DNA of 64,000 nucleotides, from NCBI GenBank assembly GCA_041161065.1, contig JBEAVE010000013.1, positions 16,683 to 80,682 of the forward strand, given 5' to 3'. The notes below the pieces were generated by a model. That model worked only from the letters and a program-made list of their open reading frames with translations. It ran no database searches and had not been told where the DNA came from. A program made the position numbers and the translations under genes. Shown here piece after piece: positions 43,289-52,289 of the stretch (the first letter of the stretch is position 1; every line of letters begins with the position of its first letter). This stretch comes from DYRG01 sp041161065 (GTDB lineage Bacteria > Pseudomonadota > Gammaproteobacteria > Beggiatoales > Beggiatoaceae).

Positions 43289-44428
43289 TTATACAATATC
43301 GATATAAAGTTGTTTGATTTGTTGCGCAATTTGAGAGATATGAAATTCTCGTTGCAACCGTTGATTTCCAAGCTGCCCTAAATGATTTCTTAAATCAGGA
43401 TTATCGCGTAATTTTATCATCGCATTCTTTAAATCATCAATATTACCTATTTCGCATTTCAAACTAGCATTTCCAGCAACCCAACTGACCCCTGAATCTA
43501 ACATTTCATTAACAATTAACGGTTTTGCATAATTCATCGCTTCTAAAAGTACCATTCCAAAGGCTTCTGTTCTTTCAATTGATGGCAAACAAAATACATC
43601 ACAAGTTGATAATAATGCAGCAATTTCTTCATCACTACAACGTCCTAATAAGATAGCATTATGAGGTTTCTTTTGTTGCAATGTTTCTTTTAATTCTCCC
43701 TTGCCAACTAAAAGCAATTGTGCATTTTTAACTTGAGCAATCGCCTGTAATAAATAAGATTGTCCTTTGTAATAAGTTAAACGCCCAATATGCAATACTT
43801 TGAAATCTGTTTTTCCCCAATGTTTATTTGCCCAATTTAGAGTATTCAATGTTGGAACAGGCAAACGTTGTGGATTTAAACCTAGAGGAATTACGCGGCA
43901 TTTTTCTTCCCAGTTTTTTAAAGCAGAACTGGCTTTCAAATAGGTAGGTGAAGTAGCAATAATTGCTGAGCTATTTTTTAATAAATATTGCTCGAATGGG
44001 CGATAAACTTGATAGGCGATTGCAAGTGATTTCTCAATTGTTGAAGAAACCACATCAGCGTGCCAGTGCACAACATAAGGAATTTTATATTTTATTGAGA
44101 GCAAAAAGAACCAGAAAACCGATGTATTTGGAACATGAAAATGTAATAAATCGGGTTTAAATATTTTGAGCAACTGATTAAACCAAAATGGGAAATGTGG
44201 GCTTATCGGTGCATATAACAAACGCCCGTAACAAGGTGCACGATAAACGAAAGGAAATTGCGAATCTGGTTTGATTTCTGGAAATAAATGCAAGGGTTTC
44301 AAGTGATCATGAACTAAAGCAAGCTGTTCAATTTCATTACTTTTTAATGCAGGCAGTAAATCTGCCATAAATGTTTCAATGCCACCCGCAAAAGGTGGAT
44401 AGTATTTTCCAATGTGTAACACTTTCAT
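43289..44428 (-). CDS. GT4-family glycosyltransferase
   Basis: A 379-residue GT-B glycosyltransferase. The N-terminal GKYYPPFAGGIETFM is typical, and the C-terminal domain has VLHIGRLTYYKGQSYLLQA, LLVGKGEL and the EX7E-like ERTEAFGMVLLEAM. It probably adds a sugar to a cell-surface glycan; sugar and acceptor are unknown. Its ATG overlaps the thiE stop (ATGA), a pairing without an obvious functional logic. Confidence 0.9.
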   Translation of the reverse strand: MKVLHIGKYYPPFAGGIETFMADLLPALKSNEIEQLALVHDHLKPLHLFPEIKPDSQFPFVYRAPCYGRLLYAPISPHFPFWFNQLLKIFKPDLLHFHVPNTSVFWFFLLSIKYKIPYVVHWHADVVSSTIEKSLAIAYQVYRPFEQYLLKNSSAIIATSPTYLKASSALKNWEEKCRVIPLGLNPQRLPVPTLNTLNWANKHWGKTDFKVLHIGRLTYYKGQSYLLQAIAQVKNAQLLLVGKGELKETLQQKKPHNAILLGRCSDEEIAALLSTCDVFCLPSIERTEAFGMVLLEAMNYAKPLIVNEMLDSGVSWVAGNASLKCEIGNIDDLKNAMIKLRDNPDLRNHLGQLGNQRLQREFHISQIAQQIKQLYIDIV

Positions 44429-45036
44429 TTGAATTTTTGAGAAAAAAGCTGTGCAGTTTTAGCGAGATCATTTGATTTGAACAGACCTTGAATAACTGCA
44501 AGGAAATCTGCCCCATTTGAAACCAGTTGTTCAGCGTTTTCTAAGGTAATTCCACCAATACAAACAATTGGAATTAAAAGTTTTCTTTTGGCATTTCTTA
44601 GCAAATCAAGATCGGCTTTGGTGGCGAGAGGTTTGGTATTTGAACTAAAAAACGCGCCCAATGCAATGTAAGTTGCTCCCTGTTGTTCCATTTCAACAGC
44701 GCGATTTAAATTGTTATAGCAAGAAATCCCGATAATTTTATGATTTCCTAAAAAATCCCGAGCGGTTTTCAAATCAAGATCATCTTTTCCCAAATGCACC
44801 CCATCAATATCCAGTTGTTTGGCGAGTTTTATATCATCATTGATAATCAACGGGATTTGAAATTGCGCACAAAGTGCTTTTAATTCTTGAGCAAACTTGA
44901 ATTGTCCAGTTTTATCTCGATATTGCAAAATCGCCGCGCCGTTCTTTAACACAATTTCAACTTTACTTAAAAAAGTTTCTTCACTTAAAACGTGAGAATC
45001 TGCAATGGCGTACAAACCTTGTGTTGGGAATTTCAT
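44425..45036 (-). CDS. thiE: thiamine-phosphate synthase
   Basis: A 203-residue TIM-barrel enzyme joining the thiazole and pyrimidine phosphates to thiamine monophosphate. Motifs: LQYRDKTG, LIINDDIKLAKQLDIDGVHLGKDD, IGISCYNN and the phosphate-binding CIGGIT and NGADFLAVIQG. It lies 5 bases after the regulator gene, so it is probably transcribed from that gene's promoter. I see no TPP riboswitch in front of it. Confidence 0.95.
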   Translation of the reverse strand: MKFPTQGLYAIADSHVLSEETFLSKVEIVLKNGAAILQYRDKTGQFKFAQELKALCAQFQIPLIINDDIKLAKQLDIDGVHLGKDDLDLKTARDFLGNHKIIGISCYNNLNRAVEMEQQGATYIALGAFFSSNTKPLATKADLDLLRNAKRKLLIPIVCIGGITLENAEQLVSNGADFLAVIQGLFKSNDLAKTAQLFSQKFK

Positions 45037-45041
45037 GGGGC

Positions 45042-46394
45042 TTACTTTTTGGTATGTTTTGGATCGATATCTAATGCGCGTAATTTGCGGTACAAATGGG
45101 TGCGTTCTAATCCGACTCGTTGAGCAACTTTGCTCACATTTCCAGCGGATTCTTGTAATTGATGTTCCAAATAAGCGCGTTCGAATTGTTCACGGGCTTC
45201 ACGTAATGGAAGATCAAAGATAGCCATTGCAGCAGGCGCGGGTGCGGTTCGATAAGGGGGGCTTAATGTAGGCTCAACTTCGCTGAGTTGAATTTCAATA
45301 TCGCTTCCCAAAATTAACAGGCGTTGCACTAAATTTTTGAGTTCTCGAACACCACCGGGCCAATGATAGTTTCTCAAACGATTTTGGGCAGCCACCGTGA
45401 AACGTCGATAAGGGAGATTTTCTTGGGTGACAAATAAGTTAATGTAATATTCTAAAAGCTCGGGGACATCTTCACAATGTTCTCGCAGCGGTGCAATGTG
45501 TAAAGGTACGATGTTCAAATAATAAAACAAATCTTGACGTAATTTGCGCATATTAACGGCTTGCGCGACATCATAAGCGGTGGCGGCGATTAAACGCACA
45601 TCGATGGGAATGGTTTGATTGCCGCGCACAAATGCTCGATTTTCTAGGCTACTCAATAACCTAGCTTGTACGCCAGCGTCTAAATCCACAATATCCTTAA
45701 TGAATAATGTACCGCCCTGCGCTTGTTGGAGACGAGTGGGGGCGTTGCTGCCTTCATTGCCAAATAATTCAGTGGCTTGGTTTTCAGAGCTCATGCCGGC
45801 AACCCGCACATACACAAAGGGGTGTGCCCGCCGCGCGCTGTGACGGTGTAAATATTGCGCGAATAACGCCCGTCCGCTGCCCGATTCGCCGCTCAATAAA
45901 ACGGGGGTGTCGTGATGGGACATGCGTTTGATTTGGTCGCGCAAAGTGGTCATCACGAGGCTGTGTCCGAGCGGTTCGATGGTTTCGATGTTTCGGCGTA
46001 ACCCGCTGTTTTCACGCTGCAATCCGACCATTTCCATGGCGCGGCGAATGATGATCAGCAATTTTGCCAATGCGATGGGTTTTTCGATGAAATCATACGC
46101 GCCCAACCGCGTGGCTTCGACGGCGGTTTCGACCGTGCCGTGCCCCGACATCATCACCACCACCATATCGTGCAGCAACCCGCTTTCTTGCCATTCTTTG
46201 AGCAATGAAATACCATCGACATCGGGCATCCAAATGTCGAGCAACACTAAATCGGGGCGATTTTCTTGGCGACGTTGTTTTGCTTCATTGGCATTGTGTG
46301 CAATGCTGACAACAAATCCTTCGTCCTGTAAAATTTCTTGTAATAAATTACCGATGTCTGGCTCGTCATCTACCACTAAAATATGCGCACTCAT
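45042..46394 (-). CDS. NtrC-like regulator with degenerate AAA+ domain
   Basis: A 450-residue protein with NtrC-family architecture: receiver (D53 in LLDIWMPDVDG), AAA+ module (about 145-375) and a Fis-type helix-turn-helix (AGNVSKVAQRVGLERTHLYRKL). The AAA+ core is eroded. Walker A reads GESGSGRAL at 169-177, so the ATP-binding Lys is replaced by Arg175. The GAFTGA sigma54 loop is missing; ELFGNEGSNAPTRL stands there. Walker B reads GGTLFIKDI instead of the usual DE pair. It cannot be a normal sigma54 activator and is more likely a DNA-binding response regulator. No ntrY-like kinase is adjacent. Confidence 0.88.
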   Translation of the reverse strand: MSAHILVVDDEPDIGNLLQEILQDEGFVVSIAHNANEAKQRRQENRPDLVLLDIWMPDVDGISLLKEWQESGLLHDMVVVMMSGHGTVETAVEATRLGAYDFIEKPIALAKLLIIIRRAMEMVGLQRENSGLRRNIETIEPLGHSLVMTTLRDQIKRMSHHDTPVLLSGESGSGRALFAQYLHRHSARRAHPFVYVRVAGMSSENQATELFGNEGSNAPTRLQQAQGGTLFIKDIVDLDAGVQARLLSSLENRAFVRGNQTIPIDVRLIAATAYDVAQAVNMRKLRQDLFYYLNIVPLHIAPLREHCEDVPELLEYYINLFVTQENLPYRRFTVAAQNRLRNYHWPGGVRELKNLVQRLLILGSDIEIQLSEVEPTLSPPYRTAPAPAAMAIFDLPLREAREQFERAYLEHQLQESAGNVSKVAQRVGLERTHLYRKLRALDIDPKHTKK

Positions 46395-46493
46395 TTAATC
46401 AACCTTAACACTTATTATTCGCTTAAATTCTCAAAATTGCATTAGTAACATAACATATTTCTTACACACTAAGCAATTCTACTTAAAAATGAT

Positions 46494-46499
46494 TATAAT
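46494..46499 (+). promoter_or_regulatory. possible -10 element for pap
   Basis: A consensus TATAAT lies 54 bases before the pap ATG in the 159-base divergent gap. No good -35 is placed at 16-18 bases. A TG two bases from the hexamer could help as a near-extended -10. Confidence 0.35.
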
Positions 46500-46553
46500 G
46501 GAAAAAACGCGCATTCCGAATAATGTGCGCCAAACATTTAGAAAGGAATCATC

Positions 46554-48080
46554 ATGTTTAGAACCGTTGAATTGGGTCGCAAGTTCTCTAAAGAACATTA
46601 TAAAGCGCAACTCCCTGAATTAAGAGCAGAATTATTACAGGTACAATTCGCATTAAGCAAAACAAAACACCCCGTGATTATTTTAATTACGGGTGTCGAT
46701 GGCGCAGGGCGCGGCGATGTGGTCAATGCGTTAAACGAGTGGCTCGATCCGCGCGGACTGGAAACCATTTCTTTTGAACGACTTACCGACGAAGAACGCG
46801 AACGCCCTGAATTTTGGCGATATTGGCGACGGTTGCCCGGGCGCGGACGAATTGGGGTCTTTTTTGGCGGCTGGTACGTTGATCCCATTAGAGAATTTGC
46901 CTACGGCGAATCCCGACAAGCCGATTTGGACGACGCGCTGGCACTCAATGAGCGTTTTGAATCGATGTTAGTGGCGGACGGCGCGATTATTTTGAAGTTT
47001 TGGTTACATTTATCGCGCGCCGATCAACTTAAACGCTTGAAAAAAATGGAAAAAGACCCCAACTCCATGCGCCGCGTTTCTGAACGCGATTGGAAACACG
47101 TGGAATTGTACGATCAGTTTCTTCAAGCCGCCGAACGCACCATTCGTTTGACCGACACCGGCGATGCACCTTGGTATCTTATTGAATCTAAAGATAAACG
47201 TTATCGGGATTTAACCATTGGTCAAACCCTTTTAGATGTCTTGCGCAAACAGTTGCTCGAACCACCCGTCGAGAAAAGCATTGCATTACCTTCTCCTCAA
47301 CCAGAACAACAACTCATTGCAAAAGAAGATTTGTTGCCTTCCGATCATGATTTATCAAAAGCCCGTTTGACTATTTTAGATCAAATTGATTTCAACTTAC
47401 ATATCAACGATCGAGATTATCGTAAGCAACTAGAAATCTGGCAAGCCCGTTTGAATCGTTTGGCGTGGGCGGCAAATGAGAAAAGAATTTCCAGTGTAGT
47501 TGTTTTCGAAGGTCCTGATGCAGCAGGCAAAGGCGGGGCGATTCGCCGCATTACCCAAGCCTTAGATGCCCGTTTGTATCGAGTGATTTCTACAGCTGCT
47601 CCAACCGATGAAGAACGGGCGCATCATTATTTGTGGCGTTTTTGGCGACATATTCCTCACGCAGGGACTTTTACTCTATATGATCGTTCTTGGTATGGAA
47701 GAGTATTAGTCGAACGGGTAGAAAAGTTTGCTTCTGAAAACGAATGGCGACGGGCGTATTGGGAAATCAATGATTTTGAGGAAATGCTTGTCAATCATGG
47801 AACTTTGGTTGCCAAATACTGGGTGCATATTTCAAAAGAAGAGCAATTAAATCGTTTCAAAGAGCGTGAGCAAATTGCTTATAAACGTCATAAAATAACC
47901 GATGAAGATTGGCGTAATCGGGAGAAATGGGACGATTATGCACACGCGGTTAATGATATGATTGCAAGAACAAGCACTAATTATGCCCCTTGGACATTGA
48001 TTTCTGGCAACGATAAAAGATATGCTCGAATTGAAATCCTCAAAACCCTTTGTCATGCGTTAGAAAAAATGTTGGATTAA
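46554..48080 (+). CDS. pap: polyphosphate:AMP phosphotransferase (class II PPK2)
   Basis: A 508-residue tandem PPK2 protein that makes ADP from AMP using polyphosphate. The first PPK2 domain (about 10-235) has a weakened P-loop, GVDGAGRGD at 47-55, with Arg for Lys. The second (about 280-508) is intact: FEGPDAAGKGG, RSWYGRVLVERVE and WDDYAHAVNDM. Tandem class II enzymes with a degenerate first half are the normal form. AAAGGA precedes the ATG. It suggests the cell stores polyphosphate. Confidence 0.92.
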   Translation: MFRTVELGRKFSKEHYKAQLPELRAELLQVQFALSKTKHPVIILITGVDGAGRGDVVNALNEWLDPRGLETISFERLTDEERERPEFWRYWRRLPGRGRIGVFFGGWYVDPIREFAYGESRQADLDDALALNERFESMLVADGAIILKFWLHLSRADQLKRLKKMEKDPNSMRRVSERDWKHVELYDQFLQAAERTIRLTDTGDAPWYLIESKDKRYRDLTIGQTLLDVLRKQLLEPPVEKSIALPSPQPEQQLIAKEDLLPSDHDLSKARLTILDQIDFNLHINDRDYRKQLEIWQARLNRLAWAANEKRISSVVVFEGPDAAGKGGAIRRITQALDARLYRVISTAAPTDEERAHHYLWRFWRHIPHAGTFTLYDRSWYGRVLVERVEKFASENEWRRAYWEINDFEEMLVNHGTLVAKYWVHISKEEQLNRFKEREQIAYKRHKITDEDWRNREKWDDYAHAVNDMIARTSTNYAPWTLISGNDKRYARIEILKTLCHALEKMLD

Positions 48081-48082
48081 CT

Positions 48083-49381
48083 ATGTTACAACCTCAAAGA
48101 TTATCTTTTAAAGATGCTGATTTCTGGGATCGTTTGAAACAGTTATTAGCGTGGGAAAGCACCGCAGAAGAAACCATCTTTCAAAAAGTAAAGGAAATTC
48201 TTCACGATGTTAAAACAAATGGCGATGCAGCGGTTTTAGAATATACGAATCGTTTTGATCGGCGAAACGTGCAACATATTGATCAAATTAAACTTTCTCA
48301 AGAAACTTTAAAAGCAGCGTGGGATAAATTACCATCAAATCAACAGGTTGCGCTTCAACAAGCGCGAGATCGGATTATTGCTTATCATCAACGCCAAAAA
48401 CAAGATTCTTGGCAATATCAAGAACTTGACGGCACAATTTTGGGTCAAAAGATCACCCCTTTAGATCGCGTGGGCTTGTATGTGCCTGGTGGAAAAGCCG
48501 CGTATCCGTCCTCCGTTTTAATGAACGCGCTGCCCGCCAAAGTCGCGGGAGTCGGCGAAATTATCATGGTTGTCCCCGCACCCGACGGGGTTTTAAACGA
48601 CATGGTATTAGCAGCAGCGTATTTATCTGAGGTAAATCAAGTCTTTACCGTCGGTGGGGCACAAGCGGTCGCGGCATTGGCTTACGGCACACAAAGCATT
48701 CCCGCCGTCGACAAAATTGTCGGACCTGGAAATATTTACGTTGCAACCGCGAAAAGTTTGGTTTTTGGAACGGTTGGCATCGATATGATCGCAGGACCTT
48801 CTGAAATATTAGTGATTTGTGACGGCAAAACAAACCCCGATTGGATTGCAATGGATTTGTTTTCACAAGCTGAACACGATGAATTAGCACAACCGATTTT
48901 AATTGCTCAAGATGCAGCATTTTTAGACCAAGTGCAAACGTCAATGAATAAATTGATAGAAACCATGCCGAGAAAAGAAATAATTTCGGTTTCAATTCAA
49001 AATAGAAGTGCATTTGTATTAGTTGAAACTTTAGAGCAAGCTGCCGAAGTTTCAAATTACATTGCACCCGAGCATTTAGAATTGTCGATTGACAATCCAG
49101 AAACCCTTTTGCCTTTAATTCGTCATGCGGGTGCGATATTTCTAGGACGTTTCACTGCGGAAGCCTTAGGAGATTATTGCGCTGGACCTAATCATGTTTT
49201 ACCGACTTCTCGAAGTGCGCGTTTTTCCTCACCTTTAGGGGTCTATGATTTCCAAAAACGTTCTTCTATTATTCATTGCTCAGAAAATGGTGCAAGTGAC
49301 TTAGGAAAAATTGCGTCTATTTTAGCACACGGTGAAGGTTTAACTGCTCACGCTCGTTCTGCCGAATATCGGATTAAATAA
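48083..49381 (+). CDS. hisD: histidinol dehydrogenase
   Basis: A 432-residue NAD- and zinc-dependent enzyme catalysing the last two steps of histidine synthesis. Motifs: VGLYVPGGKAAYPSSVLMNA, VGGAQAVAALAYGT, AGPSEILVI, DLFSQAEHDELAQ (zinc ligands), and GDYCAGPNHVLPT with HGEGLTAHARSAE near the end. The start is the ATG at 48083, two bases after pap; the longer frame overlaps pap. No other his gene is present. Confidence 0.95.
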   Translation: MLQPQRLSFKDADFWDRLKQLLAWESTAEETIFQKVKEILHDVKTNGDAAVLEYTNRFDRRNVQHIDQIKLSQETLKAAWDKLPSNQQVALQQARDRIIAYHQRQKQDSWQYQELDGTILGQKITPLDRVGLYVPGGKAAYPSSVLMNALPAKVAGVGEIIMVVPAPDGVLNDMVLAAAYLSEVNQVFTVGGAQAVAALAYGTQSIPAVDKIVGPGNIYVATAKSLVFGTVGIDMIAGPSEILVICDGKTNPDWIAMDLFSQAEHDELAQPILIAQDAAFLDQVQTSMNKLIETMPRKEIISVSIQNRSAFVLVETLEQAAEVSNYIAPEHLELSIDNPETLLPLIRHAGAIFLGRFTAEALGDYCAGPNHVLPTSRSARFSSPLGVYDFQKRSSIIHCSENGASDLGKIASILAHGEGLTAHARSAEYRIK

Positions 49382-49385
49382 ACCC

Positions 49386-49487
49386 ATGCAAAAGATTATT
49401 TCTCAAACCGATAATCACACCTTTTCTGACTATTTCAAATTAAACAATGAATCCAATGAACTTGTGCAGAGGAAAACCATTTTATAA
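49386..49487 (+). CDS. possible 33-residue small protein
   Basis: ATG at 49386 opens 33 codons (ending VQRKTIL) and stops in a TAATG junction with the YkuD gene. It has no clear ribosome site and no family similarity I recognise. The exact junction and the filling of the hisD-ykuD gap support it; it could also be a remnant of a longer gene or a leader that only couples translation. Confidence 0.4.
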   Translation: MQKIISQTDNHTFSDYFKLNNESNELVQRKTIL

Positions 49488-49954
49488 TGCGATGGATTAA
49501 AGTCAATATAAAAGAACAAAAGCTGTGGATTTTTGAAGAACAAACTGAAATCTTTTCAGCGATAGTTTCTACAGCCAAAAATGGCGCGGGAGAAATCAAA
49601 AATAGTTATTGCACCCCGCGCGGTTGGTTAGAAATTAAAGAAAAATTTGGAGAACATTGTCCCGAAGATGCAATATTTATTGAGCGTAAATGGACAGGTG
49701 ATATTTATCATAACAACTTGAGCAAAAGTGATTGGATTTTGACCCGTGTGTTGTGGTTGAGTGGATTAGAAGAAGGCAAAAATAAAGGCGGAAATGTGGA
49801 TACTTATCAACGTTTTATTTACATTCACGGTACGCCAAGTTGTAATCCAATGGGTATTCCCTTATCAAAAGGTTGCATTCGAATGCGTAATCCTGATTTG
49901 TTAAAATTATTTGATTTAGTCGATATTGGAACAAAAATCTTAATTGAGGAATAA
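49487..49954 (+). CDS. YkuD-domain L,D-transpeptidase without signal peptide
   Basis: A 155-residue YkuD domain. The catalytic region is IYIHGTPSCNPMGIPLSKGCIRM, with His in HGT and the nucleophile Cys in SKGCIRM. The N-terminus MRWIKVNIKEQKLWIFEE starts directly in the fold with no signal peptide, unlike typical exported L,D-transpeptidases. An E. coli-like relative group of short YkuD proteins exists. Location and substrate are therefore uncertain. It is coupled by TAATG to a tiny upstream ORF. Confidence 0.85.
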   Translation: MRWIKVNIKEQKLWIFEEQTEIFSAIVSTAKNGAGEIKNSYCTPRGWLEIKEKFGEHCPEDAIFIERKWTGDIYHNNLSKSDWILTRVLWLSGLEEGKNKGGNVDTYQRFIYIHGTPSCNPMGIPLSKGCIRMRNPDLLKLFDLVDIGTKILIEE

Positions 49955-49960
49955 AAACAA

Positions 49961-50284
49961 ATGGCTGCACCGTTACAAGCAATGGAAAATATGTTAGCGC
50001 AAGGTAAAGATAATGCAATGCTGCGTGTAGGTTTGGGAATGGGTTATTTGAAAGAAAAGAATTTAGAGAAAGCGATTGAGCATTTTTCGTTTGCGTTGTT
50101 ATATGATCAGAGCTATTCGGCGGCGTGGAAAGGTTATGCAAAAGCCTTAGCAGAAAATAATCAACTTGAAATGGCAATCGATACTTATCAAAAAGGCATT
50201 GCAATTGCTCAGCAAAATGGGGATTTGCAAGCAGTAAAAGAAATGCAGGTTTTTCTCAAACGTTTAGAAAACAAAAAAGAGTGA
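49961..50284 (+). CDS. small TPR protein
   Basis: A 107-residue soluble protein with about two and a half TPR units (residues 20-100: LRVGLGMGYLKEKNLEKAIEHFSFAL and WKGYAKALAENNQLEMAIDTYQKGI). It probably mediates protein contacts. GAGG precedes the ATG, and it lies 6 bases after the YkuD gene, so they may act together. The function is unknown. Confidence 0.82.
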   Translation: MAAPLQAMENMLAQGKDNAMLRVGLGMGYLKEKNLEKAIEHFSFALLYDQSYSAAWKGYAKALAENNQLEMAIDTYQKGIAIAQQNGDLQAVKEMQVFLKRLENKKE

Positions 50285-50309
50285 AGTTGCTCACCCTTTT
50301 TATTTGAAT

Positions 50310-52277
50310 CTATTTAAGCGTTGTTATTGCGTCTTGTAAAAAGAAATCCAACGTTTTTTCAATTGAATTCGCTAAAACAATATCGGGTTTCCAATCTAAT
50401 AACTGATTGGCATTACGAATGCTCGGGCGACGATATTGCACATCTTGATACCCTTTTCCATAATAACTTCCACTTTCTACCACATGAAAACCTGCAAATG
50501 GCGGGAAATGTGAACGCAAAGGGTGTTGCTCAAATTTTTCCAATAGAATTTCACCCAGTTCCTTAATGCTAGCTTCATTGTAAGGATTACCAATATTGAT
50601 AATTTGACCATTGCAATTTTCTTTCTTATTTTCAATGATTCTAAACAACGCTTCAATGCCATCAGAAACATCGGTGAAACACCGTTTTTGTAATCCACCA
50701 TCAATCAGTTGAATGGGTGTTCCTTCCACTAAATTCAAAATCAATTGGGTAATTGCTCTTGAACTTCCAATGCGCGCTGATGCTAAACTATCTAAACGCG
50801 GTCCTATCCAATTGAAAGGTCTAAATAACGTAAATTTCAAACCCTGTGTTCCATACGCCCAAATGACTCGATCTAATAATTGTTTGCTACTCGAATAAAT
50901 CCACCGTTGCATTCGAATAGGACCGAGAATAAGTTTAGAATTATCTTCATCAAATTCTTCCTCATCACACATTCCATACACTTCAGAAGTTGAAGGAAAA
51001 ATTAACCGTTTGTTATATTTCACACAATAACGCACAACACGGAGATTTTCCTCAAAATCTAATTCAAATACTTTTAGTGGATTTCGCGTATATTCGATGG
51101 GTGTTGCAATCGCAACCAATGGAACAATAATGTCACATTTCTTCACATGATATTCAATCCATTCTCGATGAATTGAAATGTCGCCTTCGTGGAAATAGAA
51201 ATCGGAATGATTGAGCAACCGTTCAGTATAATGACAACGCAAATCCATGCCGTGTACTTCATAATTACCGCTTTCTAACAACCGCTCACTCAAGAAGTTT
51301 CCAATAAAACCATCCACACCTAAAATTAAAACTTTTTTCTTTCTTTTAATCTTAGGAATTTGCCCCAATTTCATACCTGCGACGACGTTCATTTCTTTAA
51401 CAAGTTGTTCACCGCTGAGAAATAAACCATTTTCTTGTTGCGCAAAATCAATTTGTAAGGCATTTTCTCCGCACGCAACGACAAAAGGATTGGTGCCTAA
51501 AATTGTTCCAGATGGCGCAGTTTTTTGATTTGTTAAAATGGTACTTTGCCAAATAATAATTTTACGATTTCCAATAAAACTAAATGCACCCGGATAAGGG
51601 TGTGTCACCGCCCGAATCAAATTGCGAATTTCAAATGCGGATTTATGCCAATTTATTTCACCGTCTTCAGGTTTTCTTCCCCCAAAATAGGTTGCTTGAT
51701 TATGATCTTGAGAAATGCGCGGCGCATTACCATTTTTGAGTTGTGGCAAACAGTGATTCAACATTTCACCCGCTAAAGCAACTAATTTCTCATTTAAGGT
51801 TTGTGCCGTATCGTCATTTGAAATCGCAATTTTGCTTTGCGCAACTATATCTCCGTCGTCGGGTTTCTCGGTCATATAATGCAAAGAAACACCCGTTTCA
51901 GTTTCTCCATTTACCAATACCCAATTGATAGGTGCGCGTCCTCGATATTTAGGTAACAAAGAACCATGCAAATTCAAACAACCTTGTTTAGGGATTTCTA
52001 ATAGCGGTGTTTTGAGCATTTTTCGGTAATAAAATGAAAACAAAATATCGGGTTGCATAGCGGCGATTTTCTCTACCCACAAAGGGTGATTAATATCATC
52101 GGGTGCAAACACAGGAATTTGATGCTGCGCCGCGATTTGTGCAACCGAACGAAACCACTGGTTTTCTTTAGGATCGTTCTTATGCGTAAAAACCGCAACT
52201 ACTTCAATGTCATGTTGCAATAAAGATTCTAATCCGATGCAACCCATATTGTGATATGCTAAAACAACCGCTTTCAA
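50310..52277 (-). CDS. arnA: bifunctional UDP-4-amino-4-deoxy-L-arabinose formyltransferase / UDP-glucuronate decarboxylase
   Basis: A 655-residue two-domain enzyme of the lipid A aminoarabinose pathway. The N-terminal formyltransferase (about 1-300) has NLHGSLLPKYRGRAP and HYMTEKPDDGDI with the catalytic Asn, His and Asp. The C-terminal dehydrogenase/decarboxylase (about 310-655) has GVDGFIGNFLSERL and the Tyr-x3-Lys YSSSK. In other bacteria it sits in arnBCADTEF and helps resist polymyxin. Here it stands alone, so the pathway would need unlinked genes or another use of the product. Confidence 0.93.
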   Translation of the reverse strand: MKAVVLAYHNMGCIGLESLLQHDIEVVAVFTHKNDPKENQWFRSVAQIAAQHQIPVFAPDDINHPLWVEKIAAMQPDILFSFYYRKMLKTPLLEIPKQGCLNLHGSLLPKYRGRAPINWVLVNGETETGVSLHYMTEKPDDGDIVAQSKIAISNDDTAQTLNEKLVALAGEMLNHCLPQLKNGNAPRISQDHNQATYFGGRKPEDGEINWHKSAFEIRNLIRAVTHPYPGAFSFIGNRKIIIWQSTILTNQKTAPSGTILGTNPFVVACGENALQIDFAQQENGLFLSGEQLVKEMNVVAGMKLGQIPKIKRKKKVLILGVDGFIGNFLSERLLESGNYEVHGMDLRCHYTERLLNHSDFYFHEGDISIHREWIEYHVKKCDIIVPLVAIATPIEYTRNPLKVFELDFEENLRVVRYCVKYNKRLIFPSTSEVYGMCDEEEFDEDNSKLILGPIRMQRWIYSSSKQLLDRVIWAYGTQGLKFTLFRPFNWIGPRLDSLASARIGSSRAITQLILNLVEGTPIQLIDGGLQKRCFTDVSDGIEALFRIIENKKENCNGQIINIGNPYNEASIKELGEILLEKFEQHPLRSHFPPFAGFHVVESGSYYGKGYQDVQYRRPSIRNANQLLDWKPDIVLANSIEKTLDFFLQDAITTLK

Positions 52278-52289
52278 AAGTATTGTCCT

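Noticed and set aside
45037..45060. TPP riboswitch before thiE
   Set aside because: Only five bases separate thiE from the upstream regulator gene, and no THI-box pattern is seen.
45619..46398. long plus-strand frames over the NtrC-like regulator
   Set aside because: They follow the local G+C-rich codon pattern of the minus-strand gene and contain no motif.
48645..49067. 140-residue frame antisense to hisD
   Set aside because: No domain, and hisD motifs are intact across the region.
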